From: a bacterium | Lineage (GTDB): Bacteria > Elusimicrobiota > Elusimicrobia > UBA1565 > UBA9628 | Assembly (NCBI GenBank): GCA_021799485.1 | Contig: JAJZAK010000002.1 | Coordinates: 62,001 to 126,000, forward strand | DNA length: 64,000 nucleotides | Direction of reading: 5' to 3' | Part shown: one piece after another, positions 17,752-26,544 of the stretch | Layout of the letters: every line of letters begins with the position of its first letter | Numbering within the stretch: the stretch's first letter is position 1 | The notes under the pieces: generated by a model | What the model was told of the DNA's origin: nothing | The model's database searches: none | The model's input: the letters and a program-made list of their open reading frames with translations, nothing else | Made by a program: the position numbers and the translations under genes

Positions 17752-18455
17752 GCATCCAGATGGCTCCCGCCAAGCCCCTTGTCCTGTGCGCGGCCACTTC
17801 CTGGGAGGCAAGACCCCTCGCCAAGGGCCTGGGACTTGCTCCATCGCCGTCCGGCGCCGGGAGATGGGAAGGGACGCCGGGAGGCCATGCCGTCATTCTG
17901 CTCCAGACGGGGATGGGCGCGCGACAAGCGGCCCTGTCCCTCTCGCGACAATTCAAGCCTCATGAGTCCGTCGACATCCTCTCGACCGGCTTCGCGGGCG
18001 CGCTGCGCCGCGATCTCGAACCTGGCCATCTGATTTTGGACATTCCGGACTCCGATCTCGCGGCACGGGCGCTCTCTTGCGCCCAACGCCTGCGCCTCGA
18101 CGCGAGCCTGGGGGCGACCGCCGATTCAGACTCGGTCGTCGCGACCCCGGAGGAGAAGCTTCGCCTCGGGAGAGCGACGGGCGCCCTGGCGGTCGACATG
18201 GAAACGAAGGCTCTCAAGACCTGGGCCCGGGAGCGCCACCTCTCCGCCTGGGCCATCCGCGCCGTTCTGGACCGCGTCGAGGACGTCCTCCCCCCCTCGG
18301 CGCCCGAGGAACGAAGCTCGAAGGCCCTTATCGGCTACGCGGTTTCCCACATACGATTTTTGCGCTCGATGCCCGCCCTCGCCGCGAATCGGCGCAGGGC
18401 GATCGCCTCGCTGACGATGTTTTTCAACGCCTTTCTTCCAGAACTATGCCGATGA
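17748..18455 (+). CDS. hpnG: hopanoid-associated phosphorylase/nucleosidase HpnG
   Basis: A 235-residue member of the nucleoside phosphorylase/MTA-SAH nucleosidase superfamily. Seen are ILLQTGMGARQA, STGFAGALRRDLEPGHL and VDMETKAL, equivalent to the ribose-binding MEXE block of the superfamily. HpnG removes adenine from adenosylhopane to give ribosyl- or phosphoribosylhopane, following HpnH. Position between hpnA and ispA with 4-bp overlaps on both sides supports the role. Confidence 0.9.
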   Translation: MSIQMAPAKPLVLCAATSWEARPLAKGLGLAPSPSGAGRWEGTPGGHAVILLQTGMGARQAALSLSRQFKPHESVDILSTGFAGALRRDLEPGHLILDIPDSDLAARALSCAQRLRLDASLGATADSDSVVATPEEKLRLGRATGALAVDMETKALKTWARERHLSAWAIRAVLDRVEDVLPPSAPEERSSKALIGYAVSHIRFLRSMPALAANRRRAIASLTMFFNAFLPELCR

Positions 18456-19381
18456 AGCTCTCTGTTGCCTCGCCGATCGATCTTGCCGCTGTCTTCGAGC
18501 AAGGCCGGCGGCTCGTCGAGCGCACGCTCGACGAGATGCTTTCCCCGTCACTCGACATCCCGACCAAGATTCTCGATGCCATGCGCTATTCGATCTTCGC
18601 CGGCGGCAAGCGCCTGCGTCCGACCCTTGTTTACGCCTCGGCCGAGGCTTTAGGGTTGGCGGCGGCGAAAGCCTCCTCGGCCGCCGCGGCCTTCGAAATG
18701 ATCCACACCTACTCCCTCATCCACGACGACCTCCCGGCCATGGACGACGACGACCTGCGCCGAGGCAAGCCCACGAATCACAAGGTTTTCGGAGAAGGCA
18801 TCGCGATCTTGGCGGGAGACGCTCTTTTGACCCTCGCCTTCGAGGCTCTGGGAAGAGCCTCCCTCGATTGCTCGCTGCCGTCGAAGGCGTGCGCCGAGCT
18901 CATCATGAGCGCGGCCGATGCCGCGGGTTTCAAAGGGATGGTCGGAGGGCAAGCCGCCGACCTGGATGCCGAGGGCTGGCGGCGCAAAAATCACGGCTTC
19001 CGGGCGGGACGAGTGTTGGAATATATCCATCGGCATAAGACCGCGGCCCTTATCCGCGCGAGCGTCGAGGCGGGGGCCATCCTCGCGGGCGCGCGCCCCG
19101 CCCTCCGGCGGGCCCTCAAGCGCTACGGCGACGCGATCGGGCTCGCCTTCCAGATCGCGGACGACATTTTGGATGTGACGGCGAACGCCGCGACGCTCGG
19201 CAAGCGCGGCTCGGACCGAGACAACGACAAGCTGACCTATGCCTCTCTCTACGGCGTCGAATCCGCCCGACGCCGGGCGCTGGCATGCGTGCGCGAGGCT
19301 CATGCGGCTCTTAAGCCCCTGGGCCCGCGCGCGCCCGCGCTTCATGCCATCGCGGACTTCATCCTCTCGAGGGATCGGTGA
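18452..19381 (+). CDS. ispA: polyprenyl (geranyl/farnesyl) diphosphate synthase
   Basis: A protein of about 309 residues. The track start lies inside hpnG; ATG 18452 in the ATGA overlap, or ATG 18446, is realistic. The first aspartate-rich motif is HDDLPAMDDDDLRRGKPTNH and the second ADDILDV, typical of short-chain trans-prenyl synthases of the IspA type that make FPP from IPP and DMAPP. FPP is the squalene precursor, so the gene supplies the operon's own cyclase. GRVLEYIHRHKTAALIRAS is the expected mid-protein block. Confidence 0.93.
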   Translation: MKLSVASPIDLAAVFEQGRRLVERTLDEMLSPSLDIPTKILDAMRYSIFAGGKRLRPTLVYASAEALGLAAAKASSAAAAFEMIHTYSLIHDDLPAMDDDDLRRGKPTNHKVFGEGIAILAGDALLTLAFEALGRASLDCSLPSKACAELIMSAADAAGFKGMVGGQAADLDAEGWRRKNHGFRAGRVLEYIHRHKTAALIRASVEAGAILAGARPALRRALKRYGDAIGLAFQIADDILDVTANAATLGKRGSDRDNDKLTYASLYGVESARRRALACVREAHAALKPLGPRAPALHAIADFILSRDR

Positions 19382-19388
19382 TCAAGAC

Positions 19389-21356
19389 ATGAACGACGAA
19401 AAAAACGGACAGACCCAGCAGCTTCCTCATGAAAACGGCCAAGCGCCCTACCCGCGCCTCTCCGCGATCGACGGCCCCGCGGACCTGCGCCGAGTATCTT
19501 TCCACGAGCTTCCCGAGGTCTCCGCCGAGCTCCGGCGCTACATCATCGACACGATCTCTCAGTTGGGCGGCCATTTCGGATCGAGCCTCGGCGCGGCCGA
19601 CATCGCGGTGGCCCTCCACTACGTCTTCGACACGCCCAAAGACAAGCTTGTCTGGGACACCGGGCACCAGAGCTACGGACACAAAATTCTCACGGGCCGC
19701 CGCGAGGCGATGAAGCGCATCCGACAATACGGCGGCATCTCGGGATTCCTGAGGCGCGACGAGAGCCCCTACGACGCCTTTGGGGGCGGCCACGCCTCCA
19801 CCGCCATCTCCGCGGCGCTGGGCATGGCCGCGGCGCGGGACTTGAAGGGCGAGAAGAACAAGGTCGTCGCCATCGTCTCCGACGGCTGCCTCACGGGCGG
19901 AGAATCCTTCGAGGGGCTCCAAAACGCCGGCATGCTCCAATCGGACATTCTCGTGGTCCTCAATGACAACCAGATGTTCATCTCCCACACGGTCGGAGCC
20001 TTGACGGCCTTCTTCGCCAAGCTCCTCACCCTCGGCGCGGTTCGAAACGCCGAGCGCGGCGTCGAAAAGTTTCTCGCGCGCTTTAAGGTGTATGGGGCGA
20101 CCGTTCTGCGCATCGCCAAGCGCGCCAAGGTTCTTCTCTTCCCGGGCATGCTTTTCGAGGAAATGGGATTCGCCTATTTCGGCCCCATCGACGGGCACGA
20201 CGTCGGCCGATTGGTCAAGGTCCTCAACCACATCAAAACCTTGAAGGGTCCGGTCCTCCTCCACTGCATCACGAAGAAGGGAAAGGGCTACGCCCCGGCG
20301 GAAAAGGACCCGATCAAATGGCATGGCCCGGGGAAATTCGACGCCGCGACAGGACAGTTCCTCAAGGCGCCGTCCACGAAGCCCCAGCCGCCTTCCTACA
20401 CCGCCGCCTTCTCGAAGGCGCTCCTCAAGCAGGCCGACGCGGACCCCCGCGTGGTCGCGGTCACGGCCGCGATGCCCGAGGGCACGGGCTTAGACGCCTT
20501 CCGCGACCGGTTCCCCAGGCGCTACTACGACGTGGGCTTGGCGGAGCAGCACGCGGTCACCTTCGCGGGAGGCCTCGCCTGCGAGGGCTACCGCCCGGTG
20601 GTCGCGATCTACTCGACCTTCCTTCAAAGGGGCTACGATCAGATCGAACACGACATTTGCCTGCAGAACCTCCCCGTCACTTTCTGCCTCGACCGCGCGG
20701 GGTTGGTCGGCGAGGATGGCCCGACCCATCACGGGGTTTTCGACTACGTCTACCTTCGCATGCTTCCCGGCATGACGATCATGGCGCCGGCGGATGAAAA
20801 CGAGCTCCAACACATGCTCAAGACCGCCCTCACGATCCCGGGGCCGGCGAGCCTTCGCTACCCCCGCGGCAACGCCATCGGCGTCGCGGTCGACCCCGAG
20901 GCGAAGATTCTCCCCGTGGGAAAGGGCGTGCGCTTGAAAAGCGGATCGGACGTCACGATCGCCGCGATCGGCTCTCGAGTCCACCCGGCCATCGAGGCGG
21001 CCCAGGCTCTCGAGGACCAAGGTATCTCCGCCGGCGTCCTTAACATGCGCTTCGTCAAACCCATCGACCGGGAGCTTCTCCTCGAAGCCTTGAAGATCAC
21101 GCCTCTCCTCGTCACCGTCGAGGATGGCGTCCTCGCCGGGGGCTTCGGCAGCGCGGTGCTCGAGGCGATCGAGAACGCCCCGGCCAAGGTCCTACGCCTG
21201 GGGATCCCCGACCGCTTCGTCGAACACGGAGCCCAGGGCATCCTTTACGATTCGGTCGGCCTCTCCGCCGCCAAGATCGCGGAGCGCGTGGCCTCCTGGA
21301 CGAAATCGGAAAAGGCGAACAATGAAGCGCGCGCCGCGTCGGCCGCCGAATTATAG
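19389..21356 (+). CDS. dxs: 1-deoxy-D-xylulose-5-phosphate synthase
   Basis: A 655-residue thiamine-dependent enzyme, first step of the MEP isoprenoid pathway (pyruvate plus glyceraldehyde 3-phosphate to DXP). ATG 19389 replaces the track start within ispA. Family blocks seen: QLGGHFGSSLGAADI, WDTGHQSYGHKIL, YFGPIDGHD, GLAEQHAVTFAGGLACEGYR and GEDGPTHHGVFDYVYLR. The thiamine motif GDG-X(25-30)-N reads SDG (VSDGCLTGGESFEGLQNAG) with NDN downstream. The first 30 residues are polar and variable. Confidence 0.95.
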   Translation: MNDEKNGQTQQLPHENGQAPYPRLSAIDGPADLRRVSFHELPEVSAELRRYIIDTISQLGGHFGSSLGAADIAVALHYVFDTPKDKLVWDTGHQSYGHKILTGRREAMKRIRQYGGISGFLRRDESPYDAFGGGHASTAISAALGMAAARDLKGEKNKVVAIVSDGCLTGGESFEGLQNAGMLQSDILVVLNDNQMFISHTVGALTAFFAKLLTLGAVRNAERGVEKFLARFKVYGATVLRIAKRAKVLLFPGMLFEEMGFAYFGPIDGHDVGRLVKVLNHIKTLKGPVLLHCITKKGKGYAPAEKDPIKWHGPGKFDAATGQFLKAPSTKPQPPSYTAAFSKALLKQADADPRVVAVTAAMPEGTGLDAFRDRFPRRYYDVGLAEQHAVTFAGGLACEGYRPVVAIYSTFLQRGYDQIEHDICLQNLPVTFCLDRAGLVGEDGPTHHGVFDYVYLRMLPGMTIMAPADENELQHMLKTALTIPGPASLRYPRGNAIGVAVDPEAKILPVGKGVRLKSGSDVTIAAIGSRVHPAIEAAQALEDQGISAGVLNMRFVKPIDRELLLEALKITPLLVTVEDGVLAGGFGSAVLEAIENAPAKVLRLGIPDRFVEHGAQGILYDSVGLSAAKIAERVASWTKSEKANNEARAASAAEL

Positions 21357-21365
21357 GAAAACGCC

Positions 21366-22355
21366 ATGCGTCAACCCTCCATCTCCATCGAAAAGCTCAT
21401 CCTCGCGCATCCACGCGGCTTCTGCGCGGGCGTCGTGCGAGCCATCGACGTCGTCGAGAGGGCTCTCGAGGTCTGCGGCGGCAAGGTTTACGTTCGCCAC
21501 GAGATCATCCACAATCGCCACGTGGTCGAGGGCCTGCGCAAGAAAGGGGCTATCTTCGTCGAGGATCTCTCCGAGGTTCCCTCCGGCTCCTGGGTTGTTT
21601 TTTCGGCCCACGGCGTCGGTCCCCAGGTCGTTCGCGAGGCCTCCGAGAGGCACCTTCACTCCATCGACGCCACCTGCCCCCTCGTGACGAAAGTTCATCT
21701 GGAGGCGATCGCGCTCGCCAAGCGCGGCTACACGATTCTCCTCATCGGCCACGCGGACCACGTCGAGACGATCGGAACGATGAGCGAGGCGCCGGAGGCG
21801 ATGAAGCTCGTCTCCAGCGTCGAGGATGCGGAGCGGGTCGCCGTGCCGAATCCCGAGAAAGTCGCTTACCTCACCCAGACGACCCTTTCTTTGGACGACA
21901 CCCAGGGAATCGTCCAAGTCCTAAGACGTCGTTTCCCCAAGCTCCACGGCCCCGCCAAAGACGACATCTGCTACGCGACACAGAATCGTCAGAACGCGGT
22001 CAAGGAACTCGCCCCGCACGTCGATCTGATCCTCGTTCTCGGGGCGCCCAACAGTTCGAATTCCCTGCGCCTGTGCGAGGTGGCCAAATCCCAGGGCCTC
22101 CCCTCCTACCTTATCGAGCGGGCCTCCGATATCAAGGACGAGTGGCTTTCCGGCAAGAAAGTCGTGGGGCTCTCCGCCGGCGCCTCGGCCCCCGAGATCC
22201 TGGTCCAGGAAGTCGTTCGAATCTTCAAGGACCGTTACGGCGTGCGCGAGGTGACGGAACTCGAGACGATCAAGGAAGACATGGTCTTTTCTCTTCCTTA
22301 CAAGCTAAGCCTGATGCTGGAAAACCCCGGGTCCCCCGCCGCCCCGAAAACCTAA
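21366..22355 (+). CDS. ispH: 4-hydroxy-3-methylbut-2-enyl diphosphate reductase
   Basis: A 329-residue IspH/LytB protein, last step of the MEP pathway, giving IPP and DMAPP. The three iron-sulfur cysteines are in PRGFCAGVVRAID, DATCPLVTKVH and DDICYATQNRQ, and TQTTLS and GAPNSSNSLRL are present. It lies 9 bp after dxs, placing the first and last MEP enzymes side by side at the end of a hopanoid operon. Requires an electron donor such as ferredoxin or flavodoxin. Confidence 0.96.
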   Translation: MRQPSISIEKLILAHPRGFCAGVVRAIDVVERALEVCGGKVYVRHEIIHNRHVVEGLRKKGAIFVEDLSEVPSGSWVVFSAHGVGPQVVREASERHLHSIDATCPLVTKVHLEAIALAKRGYTILLIGHADHVETIGTMSEAPEAMKLVSSVEDAERVAVPNPEKVAYLTQTTLSLDDTQGIVQVLRRRFPKLHGPAKDDICYATQNRQNAVKELAPHVDLILVLGAPNSSNSLRLCEVAKSQGLPSYLIERASDIKDEWLSGKKVVGLSAGASAPEILVQEVVRIFKDRYGVREVTELETIKEDMVFSLPYKLSLMLENPGSPAAPKT

Positions 22356-22360
22356 ACGCC

Positions 22361-22561
22361 ATGCCGACTCGCGAGGGGAAGTGGCTCCAGCCGACCTACG
22401 ATTCGATGGCGGTCTTCGAAAAGGATTTTCCCGTGCTTGAGTTGCCGGGCCTTGACGTCATCTGCCCCGGCTGCAAGAAGCCGGTCAAGCTCGCGAGGAA
22501 ATCACCTCAAGGCCGCATCGCCGGCTGGTGCCGCCGCTGCAACCGCGGCGTGATGCCCTAG
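22361..22561 (+). CDS. small zinc-ribbon protein at the end of the isoprenoid operon
   Basis: A 66-residue frame starting 5 bp after the ispH stop; the track carries it only as the tail of a longer shadow ORF. Two CXXC pairs are clear: ICPGCKKPVKLARK and GWCRRCNRG, with basic spacing, a classic zinc ribbon. No family is recognised. Its position suggests co-translation with ispH. It ends 16 bp before the convergent outer-membrane gene. Confidence 0.65.
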   Translation: MPTREGKWLQPTYDSMAVFEKDFPVLELPGLDVICPGCKKPVKLARKSPQGRIAGWCRRCNRGVMP

Positions 22562-22577
22562 CCGGAACCCCGGGCCG

Positions 22578-23585
22578 TCAAAAGCTCCAGCCCACGCCCA
22601 GGGAGTAGAAGCCCAGCGTTCCGATCCCCAAGCGTGGATCGTAAAGCTCGTAGAAACCGTTGACGCGCAGGCGCCCGACATAAACAAAGGCGCCGGCCGT
22701 ATAGGCGTCCGAATCAGGGTACTCCACGACGAAACTCGTGTGGGTGTAGGAGATATAAGGCTCGATTCCATCCGGGAAGCTCGCCTTCATTTTGCCGTTG
22801 ACGCTCAAGTCAGGGAAGCCGTTGGCCACCGCTCCCGCGCCTTCGATTTCGAGCAGCGGGGCGGGAGCGGCGGCGAGCTCGGAAAGATTCTTGTCGTAAA
22901 GCGTCTTCGTGACTCGGGCTCCCAGCCAGAACCAGCCCCAGGACACGGCCGCGAGGCCGTGAAGATCGGTTTGGACGAGGGTTAGCGGGCTCGGACGGCT
23001 CTGGAGCCCGGGCAAGAGGGCGTCGGTCTGGGCGCCCGAAAGCTCGAAGTCCTCCAAGTGCCTCGTCACCGTGACCCCGGCGCCCAAATCCTCGCCCATG
23101 CGTCTTGCCTCCTTCTCTTGGGGGCCTCCCTTGTCGCCCCCGGAGCCGACGCCGCTTGCAGCGGCGCCGCCCAGGCTCAAAGCGGCGTCCAATCCCGCGA
23201 ACTCGTTTTCGTAGCCGTGCTGCTTGGGAGTCGATCCCAGGGTCAGCCCAAGACCGTCCTTGGGCTTGTCATAGCCCATCCGCAGCGCCCAACTGTTGTA
23301 TCCTCCATTCGAGTAGTCGGATTGATAGAAGCGATAAGACGGCGTTAGATGGAACGCGCCGCCGAAGTCCGCATAGACGTCGGTTTCCCGGTAATGCTCG
23401 GCGCCGAGCCTCTCCTGGCCCGCGACGTCGAAAAAGGCCCAGGAGGCTCCCGTAATCGTCGAGAGGGAGATGACGAGCGCGGCGAAGCTTCCCAGTCTGA
23501 GGTTCGTAGGTCGATAGTGTAGCGAACTTCGAGGGCGCCGATGCTCGTTATCGATGCCCGAAGCGGGCAAAGCCGCCGCGGCCAA
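22578..23585 (-). CDS. outer-membrane beta-barrel-like protein, family unknown
   Basis: A frame of up to 335 residues without a good ATG; the track start is TTG 23585. A hydrophobic signal-like segment (FAALVISLSTITGASWAFF) is followed by alternating aromatic strands such as YADFGGAFHLTPSYRFYQSD, WALRMGYDKP and FVYVGRLRVNGFYELYD. It ends in LGVGWSF, a C-terminal aromatic residue as in outer-membrane barrels. A Gly/Ala-rich, charged loop occupies about residues 145-170. It overlaps the upstream secreted Pro-rich gene by 38 bp, suggesting coupling. No function is assigned. Confidence 0.7.
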   Translation of the reverse strand: MAAAALPASGIDNEHRRPRSSLHYRPTNLRLGSFAALVISLSTITGASWAFFDVAGQERLGAEHYRETDVYADFGGAFHLTPSYRFYQSDYSNGGYNSWALRMGYDKPKDGLGLTLGSTPKQHGYENEFAGLDAALSLGGAAASGVGSGGDKGGPQEKEARRMGEDLGAGVTVTRHLEDFELSGAQTDALLPGLQSRPSPLTLVQTDLHGLAAVSWGWFWLGARVTKTLYDKNLSELAAAPAPLLEIEGAGAVANGFPDLSVNGKMKASFPDGIEPYISYTHTSFVVEYPDSDAYTAGAFVYVGRLRVNGFYELYDPRLGIGTLGFYSLGVGWSF

Positions 23586-24294
23586 GCACGCGCTCGCGCA
23601 TCGACTCCCGCATCATCGCCTCCGCGATGCCGCCGCTGGAATGCCCCCGGACATTGAAACTAGCGGACCCGAAAAGCCGCGCCCATAGAGGCGGCGCAGC
23701 CTTGATGCCTTGTGCCTTATCGTCCTGGCCGCTTTGATCGCGGCCGGCCTCGTCATGCCGTCCCGGCGCGTCGTGGCGGCCGGGGCTTCCAGGGCGCGGG
23801 GAGGATGGATCCGGCGGATCCGGGAGAGACGGCAGTTTCGTCGGCACGGGGGCCGGTGGCGCCAAAGGCGCGGGGGGGTCCGGCGGGGCCGGGAGCTTCG
23901 GTTGCGGCGTGGGAACCGGCTCTGGGATTTGAGCTGGCGCCGCATCCGTCGGAGCTGGAGCGACAGACGATTCATGGGTTAACGGGGCCGGAAAAACTTG
24001 CAGGACCTGAGCGCCGATGACAGGAAGGGACCCCGTCAAAGCGTCGGCTCCAAAGAGAGAAGCCCCCCAAGCCGCGATCGCCTCCGCCGCCGCGACGGAT
24101 AACGGCTTGGAAGGCTGCTGGGGTTTTGCCGTCGCTCCCGCAAGGCTCCCAAGCGCCGCGATCAGGCTGGAGGGAGGCGCTGCCGAAGCCGACCGAAGCA
24201 AGGGAGTCGCCACCGGAGACGCTCCCCCCAATAAAACAGCCGCGACCAGAATCCATCGCGGCGCGCCGCCGTTCGTTCGATGTTGTCGTAGCAT
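23548..24294 (-). CDS. secreted proline-rich protein
   Basis: A 248-residue protein with an N-terminal signal-like segment (WILVAAVLLGGASPVATPLL), an Ala-rich stretch, then a proline-rich spacer at about residues 118-175 (KLPAPPDPPAPLAPPAP, PSLPDPPDPSSPRPG) and a charged His/Asp/Gly stretch. The last 50 residues are basic and without Pro. Pro-rich spacers of this kind span the periplasm or cell wall layer in envelope proteins. Together with the downstream barrel gene it may form an envelope-spanning pair. The start codon lies inside a perfect 9-bp inverted repeat. Confidence 0.65.
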   Translation of the reverse strand: MLRQHRTNGGAPRWILVAAVLLGGASPVATPLLRSASAAPPSSLIAALGSLAGATAKPQQPSKPLSVAAAEAIAAWGASLFGADALTGSLPVIGAQVLQVFPAPLTHESSVAPAPTDAAPAQIPEPVPTPQPKLPAPPDPPAPLAPPAPVPTKLPSLPDPPDPSSPRPGSPGRHDAPGRHDEAGRDQSGQDDKAQGIKAAPPLWARLFGSASFNVRGHSSGGIAEAMMRESMRERVLGRGGFARFGHR

Positions 24295-24315
24295 GGTTGC
24301 GTGGCGACCATGCTA
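24289..24315. repeat. 9-bp perfect inverted repeat over the start of the Pro-rich gene
   Basis: TAGCATGGT (24289-24297) and ACCATGCTA (24307-24315) are perfect arms around a 9-nt loop. The start codon of the Pro-rich gene (24294-24292) is inside one arm, so an mRNA hairpin or a bound repressor could limit translation or transcription. Confidence 0.6.
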
Positions 24316-24406
24316 TGTTGGCTTTTTAACGTTACGGCGCTATTGAATCGGTGTTAAGCGTTTGTTGCGCCGCCTACTGATCGCAGGAGCGGCGGGCGAT
24401 TCGATC

Positions 24407-25360
24407 TTACTGAGATTCCGATTGGTGAACGCTGACCGCAATCGGCTTTACGCCCTCGGGCGAGGCGATGTGCCGCCCTTTGAGGGCCTGGGCCACGGTA
24501 TGGCCCAGCTCGCTTAGGTTCTCGATCACGGTCACGCCGCAATCCCTCAAGGCCTTGGCTTTCGCGGGGTAAGCGCCGGAACCTCCCTCGATGATGGCTC
24601 CCGCGTGCCCCATGCGCCGTCCCGGCGGGGCGGTTCGGCCCGCGATGAAGGAAAAAACCGGCTTCGTCATCTTCGTCTTAAAAAAACCCGCGGCCTCCTC
24701 CTCGGCCGAACCCCCGATCTCGCCGATGAGGACGACGGCCGAGGTCTTGGGGTCCTTCTCAAAGAGGTCGAGCAGCTCGACAAAGCTCGTCCCGATGATG
24801 GGGTCGCCGCCGACCCCGATCACCGTCGACTGACCGAAGCCTTGCTGGGAGAGTTGGTGAACCGCCTCATAAGTCAAGGTCCCTGAGCGGGAGATGACGC
24901 CGATGGGTCCCGGCCTATGGATCGCGGCAGGCATGATGCCGGCCTTGGCCTCTCCCGGCGTGATCACCCCGGGGCAGTTGGGTCCGATCAGATGGACGTT
25001 GCGTCCGGCCGCGCGCGCGCGGCCGAGGGCCGCCTTGACGCGCGCCATGTCGAGGACGGGGATGCCCTCCGTGATGACGATCACGAGATCGATTCCGGCG
25101 TCGAGCGCCTCCATCGCGGCGTCCTTCGCCCCCGGAGCGGGGACAAAAATGAGCGAGACGTCGGCTTGGGTCCTCGCGACGGCCTCGGCAACCGTGTCAA
25201 AGACAGGAAGGCCGAGATGCGTCGTTCCCCCCCGGCCGGGCGTCACGCCGGAGACCAAGGGCGTGCCGTATTCAAGGCATTTCTGGGCATGGAACGTGCC
25301 GGCGGATCCAGTCAGTCCCTGGACAACGATGCGGGATTGGCGGCCAAGGAGTATCGCCAT
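24407..25360 (-). CDS. sucD: succinyl-CoA synthetase alpha subunit
   Basis: A 317-residue CoA-binding subunit of succinyl-CoA ligase. Visible are QGLTGSAGTFHAQKCLEYGT, GPNCPGVITPGEAKAGIMP, ISRSGTLTYEAVHQL, GVGGDPIIGTSF and the phosphohistidine region GHAGAIIEGGSGAY. Start follows SD AAAGGA and lies 3 bp after sucC. Interconverts succinyl-CoA and succinate with NTP formation. Confidence 0.96.
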   Translation of the reverse strand: MAILLGRQSRIVVQGLTGSAGTFHAQKCLEYGTPLVSGVTPGRGGTTHLGLPVFDTVAEAVARTQADVSLIFVPAPGAKDAAMEALDAGIDLVIVITEGIPVLDMARVKAALGRARAAGRNVHLIGPNCPGVITPGEAKAGIMPAAIHRPGPIGVISRSGTLTYEAVHQLSQQGFGQSTVIGVGGDPIIGTSFVELLDLFEKDPKTSAVVLIGEIGGSAEEEAAGFFKTKMTKPVFSFIAGRTAPPGRRMGHAGAIIEGGSGAYPAKAKALRDCGVTVIENLSELGHTVAQALKGRHIASPEGVKPIAVSVHQSESQ

Positions 25361-25363
25361 GAT

Positions 25364-26527
25364 TTATGATCCTTTCGCGAGCTCGACGATCTTTTTCGCC
25401 GCGTCCCAGAGCCCGTCCGCGGGAACGAGGCCCAGCCCTGAATTGGAAAGCATCTTCTTAGCCTCCTCCACGTTCGTCCCCTCGAGACGCACGACGAGAG
25501 GAATCTTGAGCTTGACGCGAGCCATCGCCTTCAAGAGGCCCGCGGCGATCATGTCGCATTTGACGATCCCGCCAAAGATGTTGACCAAAATCCCCCTGAC
25601 CTTGGAGTCGCGCAGGATGATACGAAAAGCTTCGATGACCCGCTTCTCGTCGGCCGACCCGCCGACGTCGAGGAAGTTCGCCGGACGCCCCCCCGCGAGC
25701 GCGATCGTGTCCATGGTCGCCATCGCGAGTCCCGCGCCGTTGACCAGGCAGCCGATGTCGCCGTCTAGGCCGATATAGGAGAGCCCAGCCTTCTTGGCTT
25801 CCCGCTCGGCCGCGCTGGCCTCGGGGTCAGCCTTCTTCTGGTAATCAGCGTGGCGGTAAAGCGCGTTATCGTCCAGCACCACCTTCGCGTCAAGGGCGGC
25901 CAGGCCCTTGGGCGTGAGCGCCAGAGGATTGACCTCAAGCAGGCTTAAATCGAGCTCGCAGAAAAGCTTCGCGCAGGACTTGGCGAAGGAGACGAAGGCC
26001 GGGATGCGGTCAACAGACAAGCCCAGGAAAAAACCCAGGCGACGGGCCTTAAAGTCCGGCAGGCCCGCGTCGGGATCGAAGGAGAGCTTGAGGATCGCCT
26101 CGGGGCTTTCCTGCGCCGTCGATTCAATCTCAACGCCGCCCTGAGAGGAGACGATCACGGCCGCCATGCCTTCGCGCCGGTCGACGACGATCGAGAAATA
26201 GAACTCCTTCTCGATCTTGGCCGCGGATTCGACCAACACCTCGCGAATCGTGAGGGCGGCGCCGCCCGTCTGATGCGTCTTGAGTTTGAGCCCCAACAGG
26301 CCTTTGAGGGCGACCTTGGCCTCGGCGGGGCTTTTGACGATCTTGACGCCGCCGGCCTTGCCGCGCCCGCCCGCCAGAACCTGCGCCTTCAGGACCCAGG
26401 GGCCCTTTCCGGCGCGCTTCAAGGCCGGCGTGATATCCTGGAGCCGCCGCACAACACCGCCCTGAAGGGGCGTGGGAATGCCGCGGCCTTGAAGGAGAGA
26501 TTTCGCCTCATATTCAAGAAGCTTCAC
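25364..26527 (-). CDS. sucC: succinyl-CoA synthetase beta subunit
   Basis: A 387-residue ATP-grasp subunit starting at GTG 26527 behind an AAGGAAAG sequence. Seen: LLEYEAKSLLQGRGIPTP, VLKAQVLAGGRGKAGGVKI, LLEVNPLAL, FLDVGGSADEKRV and NIFGGIVKCDMIAAGL, all diagnostic of SucC. Partner of the following sucD. Confidence 0.96.
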   Translation of the reverse strand: MKLLEYEAKSLLQGRGIPTPLQGGVVRRLQDITPALKRAGKGPWVLKAQVLAGGRGKAGGVKIVKSPAEAKVALKGLLGLKLKTHQTGGAALTIREVLVESAAKIEKEFYFSIVVDRREGMAAVIVSSQGGVEIESTAQESPEAILKLSFDPDAGLPDFKARRLGFFLGLSVDRIPAFVSFAKSCAKLFCELDLSLLEVNPLALTPKGLAALDAKVVLDDNALYRHADYQKKADPEASAAEREAKKAGLSYIGLDGDIGCLVNGAGLAMATMDTIALAGGRPANFLDVGGSADEKRVIEAFRIILRDSKVRGILVNIFGGIVKCDMIAAGLLKAMARVKLKIPLVVRLEGTNVEEAKKMLSNSGLGLVPADGLWDAAKKIVELAKGS

Positions 26528-26544
26528 CCGGGCGCTTTCCTTTT

